NCBI RefSeq assembly: GCF_040546275.1
Contig: NZ_JBEPNO010000009.1
Coordinates: forward strand, 124,001-188,000
Source: Nakamurella sp040546275
Lineage (GTDB): Bacteria; Actinomycetota; Actinomycetes; Mycobacteriales; Nakamurellaceae
Direction: 5' to 3'
DNA length: 64,000 nt
Both the position numbers and the translations under genes were made by a program. The first letter of the stretch is position 1. Each line of letters begins with the position of its first letter. Below the pieces are notes generated by a model. It saw nothing but the letters and a program-made list of their open reading frames with translations. It was not told where the DNA came from and searched no databases. Of the stretch, positions 62,202 through 64,000 are shown in pieces.

Positions 62202-62861
62202 TTGCAGATCACTTCGCGGCGCCTCCCGGCTCCGAGGAAGCAGGCCGATATCACCTGCCTCGATGTACTCATCGCACCTCTGACGACACGCGCCTCGTCG
62301 ACCCGTCCGACGACGGTTCGTGACCACGACCTGGACCTGGTCGCCGTCGGTCACGGCGACCGTCAGGCCTTCCACCGCCTCCATCGCGCCTTCGCGGCAA
62401 AGGTATTCGGATTGGCACGCACGACGATCCGCGACCAGACGATGGCCGAGGACGTCACCCAGGACGTGTTCCTCGAACTGTGGCGCAAGGCGTCCCGGTT
62501 CGACCCGGCCAAGGGATCGGCCAACTCCTGGATCATGACATTGACCAGATCGCGGGCCATCGACCGCATCCGCATGGCCGAGGGCACCCGCGTCCGGGAT
62601 ACGACCTGGTCGCGGCGTGAGGTCACCCGCGACTTCGACAGCGTGACCGAGACCGTTCTGGCCTCGGCCGATCACCACCAGGTCGGAGCGGCCCTGTCCA
62701 CGTTGTCCGCTCTGCAGCAGCAGGCCATCGTGATGACCTACTTCCGGGGGCTGAGCTGCACCGAGGTGGCCACGATGCTCCGCATCCCGACCAGCACCGT
62801 CAAGACCCGATGCCGCGACGGTCTGATCAAGCTGCGCCTGCAGCTGGCCGAGGCGGCGTAG
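62202..62861 (+). CDS. SigK-like ECF RNA polymerase sigma factor
   Basis: A sigma-70 ECF protein like actinobacterial SigK. Region 2 is DRQAFHRLHRAFAAKVFGLA with EDVTQDVFLELWRKASRFDP, and region 4 is LSCTEVATMLRIPTSTVKTR. Conserved sequence starts about residue 43. The only in-frame start upstream is TTG 62202 without a clear ribosome site, so the true start is uncertain. SigK normally sits beside its anti-sigma factor RskA; none is seen in the 1.1 kb downstream, where the next gene is on the other strand. Confidence 0.85.
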   Translation: MQITSRRLPAPRKQADITCLDVLIAPLTTRASSTRPTTVRDHDLDLVAVGHGDRQAFHRLHRAFAAKVFGLARTTIRDQTMAEDVTQDVFLELWRKASRFDPAKGSANSWIMTLTRSRAIDRIRMAEGTRVRDTTWSRREVTRDFDSVTETVLASADHHQVGAALSTLSALQQQAIVMTYFRGLSCTEVATMLRIPTSTVKTRCRDGLIKLRLQLAEAA

Positions 62862-62901
62862 TTCCCGGCCCGCCGGCGAGCGCGGCCACCTGCGCGTACG
62901 A

Positions 62902-63654
62902 CTACCAGGCGGTGAACCCACCGTCCACGGTGAGGTCCGTCGCGGTGATGTAGGCGGCTGCCGAACTGAGCAGGAACGCGACGGGTCGGGCGATCTCCTC
63001 GACCGAGGCCATGCGGCCGATCGGTGTCTGCTCGGCGAACATCGCGTTGAGCTCGAGCGGGTTGTTGACCGTCATCTCGGTCGACGTGTAGCCGGGGCTG
63101 ACGGAGTTGACGCGGACGCCGCCGGCCGCCCACTCGACCCCCAGCGCCTTCGTCAGGTGGATCACGCCGGCCTTCGCGGTACAGTAGGCGGCGTGCGCCA
63201 GGCCGCGGTTGATGATGTGGCCGGACATGGAGGCGATGTTGACGATGGCGCCGCCGTTGGCCCGGATGCTCTCGTACTCGGCCTGGCACGAGTAGAACAA
63301 GCCGTCGAGATCGACCTCCATCACCTTGTTCCAGTCGTCGGCCGTGGTGGTCGCGGAATCGCCCGCCATGTCGATGCCCGCGCAGTTCACCGCGTACCTG
63401 ACCGGGCCGACGGCCGAAGCGGCCCCTACTGCGGCGAAGACCGCCTCCCGGTCGCGTACGTCGACCGGAAGCACCCTGTGCCCGACACCCGCAGCGCGGC
63501 AGAGAGTTTCGAATGCCGAGTAGTCGGCCAGGGGCTGGTCCAGACACGCCAGGTTCACGCCCTCGGCGGCAAGGACGCCGGCGATCGCGAGCCCGATCCC
63601 CCGCGCGCCACCGGTGAGGACGGCGACCGACCCGGCCTCCAGCGTGGCGATCAC
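62902..63654 (-). CDS. Short-chain dehydrogenase/reductase
   Basis: A 250-residue classical SDR: VLTGGARGIGLAIAG cofactor motif, Asp after strand 2 (ACLDQP, NAD-preferring), NCAG, the catalytic Ser in NIASMSG and YCTAKAGVIH. The C-terminal DLTVDGGFTAW is typical. GTG 63654 overlaps the stop of the truncated ridA frame by four bases, so its translation is probably coupled to that short frame. Confidence 0.9.
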   Translation of the reverse strand: MIATLEAGSVAVLTGGARGIGLAIAGVLAAEGVNLACLDQPLADYSAFETLCRAAGVGHRVLPVDVRDREAVFAAVGAASAVGPVRYAVNCAGIDMAGDSATTTADDWNKVMEVDLDGLFYSCQAEYESIRANGGAIVNIASMSGHIINRGLAHAAYCTAKAGVIHLTKALGVEWAAGGVRVNSVSPGYTSTEMTVNNPLELNAMFAEQTPIGRMASVEEIARPVAFLLSSAAAYITATDLTVDGGFTAW

Positions 63655-63761
63655 GCTTTTCCCGCGGAGCAGAACACGAAGCCGCCGGCGACGATCGCCT
63701 GGTTGTAGGGGCCGAGGGCGGCGGGTGCTCGATCGGTGGAAACAGCTTGGCGTGCAGTCAC
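63651..63761 (-). pseudogene. ridA: Truncated ridA (Rid-family deaminase) N-terminus
   Basis: A 36-codon frame from GTG 63761 encodes QAVSTDRAPAALGPYNQAIV followed by AGGFVFCSAGKA and a stop. This is the N-terminal motif of RidA, which normally continues CSGQIPLD to about 125 residues and hydrolyses reactive enamines/imines. The catalytic Arg and the rest are absent. The stop overlaps the SDR start as GTGA, so the remnant now works as a short upstream coupled frame. The junction coincides exactly with the SDR start, suggesting a deletion. Confidence 0.75.
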
Positions 63762-63786
63762 TGTCTCATCTCTCTCTGATGCTGAT

Positions 63787-64000
63787 TCAGTCGACGGCAG
63801 CGGGTTGTGCAGCATGGAGCGCGGCGGCGCAGGCGTCCAGATCGGCGCGCAGGGCGCGCCGTTGCTTCGGTGACAGCGGAGCGAGCATCTTTTCCTCGAT
63901 CTGGGCGACGGCATGGGACACGGCCGCGAGGAGCGTAGATCCATGGGGAGTGAGAGTGATCTGCTGATCCTTTCCAGCGCCGTGAATCTGGATCAGGCCG
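63787..64000 (-). CDS. MarR-family regulator, C-terminal part
   Basis: The last 70 codons of a gene that begins beyond the right edge: the frame reads GLIQIHGAGKDQQITLTPHG and goes on to VSHAVAQIEEKMLAPLSPKQ. The first segment is the wing of a MarR winged helix (usually R..D.R...V.LT..G), followed by the C-terminal dimerisation helix. The usual DxR wing motif reads GKDQQ. It lies 25 nt upstream of the truncated ridA and probably regulates the ridA-SDR unit. Confidence 0.7.
   Translation of the reverse strand, partial: GLIQIHGAGKDQQITLTPHGSTLLAAVSHAVAQIEEKMLAPLSPKQRRALRADLDACAAALHAAQPAAVD

Noticed and set aside
1..64000. Search for CRISPR arrays, tRNA/rRNA genes, insertion sequences, integrases and phage genes
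   Set aside because: No regularly spaced repeats, cloverleaf-like segments with CCA ends, transposase or integrase motifs were seen by eye; short tRNAs could be missed without a covariance search.

Overview
The window is high-GC, densely packed DNA with G/C-rich third codon positions, frequent GTG and TTG starts and many 1-8 nt gene overlaps. An F420-type luciferase-like oxidoreductase, an ECF42 sigma factor with its DGPF partner, a SigK-like sigma factor, a SigF-type promoter and a DinB2-like polymerase all point to an Actinomycetota chromosome. The overall gene style would suit a Nakamurella/Frankiales-type soil or plant-associated actinobacterium, but that placement is an impression. I saw no rRNA, tRNA, CRISPR array, phage or transposase gene.

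Layout. (1) 1-8.8 kb: a reductive pyrimidine (or hydantoin) catabolic operon: class III aminotransferase, beta-ureidopropionase-type nitrilase, dihydropyrimidinase, luciferase-like oxidoreductase, and a four-gene NMT1/SsuA-type ABC importer. A cut gene start on the opposite strand at base 81 may be its regulator. (2) 9.4-20.2 kb: two divergent transcription units around a 72-bp dyad at 12597-12668. Leftward are a pentonate-dehydratase-like IlvD/Edd protein and a neutral-ceramidase-like hydrolase. Rightward is an eight-gene unit: GNAT, Gfo/Idh/MocA dehydrogenase, sugar ABC importer, IclR regulator, SDR and a U32-like protein. It looks like uptake and catabolism of a sugar acid or derivatised sugar. 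(3) 20-29 kb: housekeeping and stress genes: AI-2E-type membrane protein, a small-protein pair behind a SigF-type promoter, DedA, a metallo-beta-lactamase-fold hydrolase, phospholipase D-like, HAD hydrolase, aminoglycoside phosphotransferase-like protein, GNAT and LysR. (4) 28.7-37 kb: secreted GH2 exo-beta-glucosaminidase-like enzyme, DinB2-like polymerase, secreted amidase, and a LacI/Gfo pair. (5) 37-49 kb: membrane proteins, a secreted trypsin-like protease, small-domain enzymes (AKR, ABM, VOC), a decayed VapC toxin locus, the DGPF/ECF42 module, a methyltransferase and a glycosyltransferase. (6) 48.3-62.1 kb: a second large carbohydrate locus. A PhyH dioxygenase and its AraC neighbour are separated by a strong bidirectional terminator from a ten-gene leftward operon: two Gfo/Idh/MocA dehydrogenases, ROK kinase, SIS isomerase, SDR, phosphotriesterase-like hydrolase, FAD oxidoreductase and sugar ABC importer. 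A SorC-type regulator and a KDPG-type aldolase diverge from its head. (7) 62.1-64 kb: an orphan SigK-like sigma factor, an SDR preceded by a truncated ridA, and the end of a MarR regulator.

The most interesting candidates are the 48-62 kb operon, whose enzyme set (oxidation, lactone or ester hydrolysis, isomerisation, phosphorylation, retro-aldol cleavage) forms a plausible pathway that matches none I can name, and the 9-20 kb locus with its unusually symmetrical operator region. Smaller oddities are a DinB with isoleucine at the steric-gate position, a truncated ridA that is translationally coupled to an SDR, and a VapC remnant with a one-base deletion whose operator-like repeats persist.
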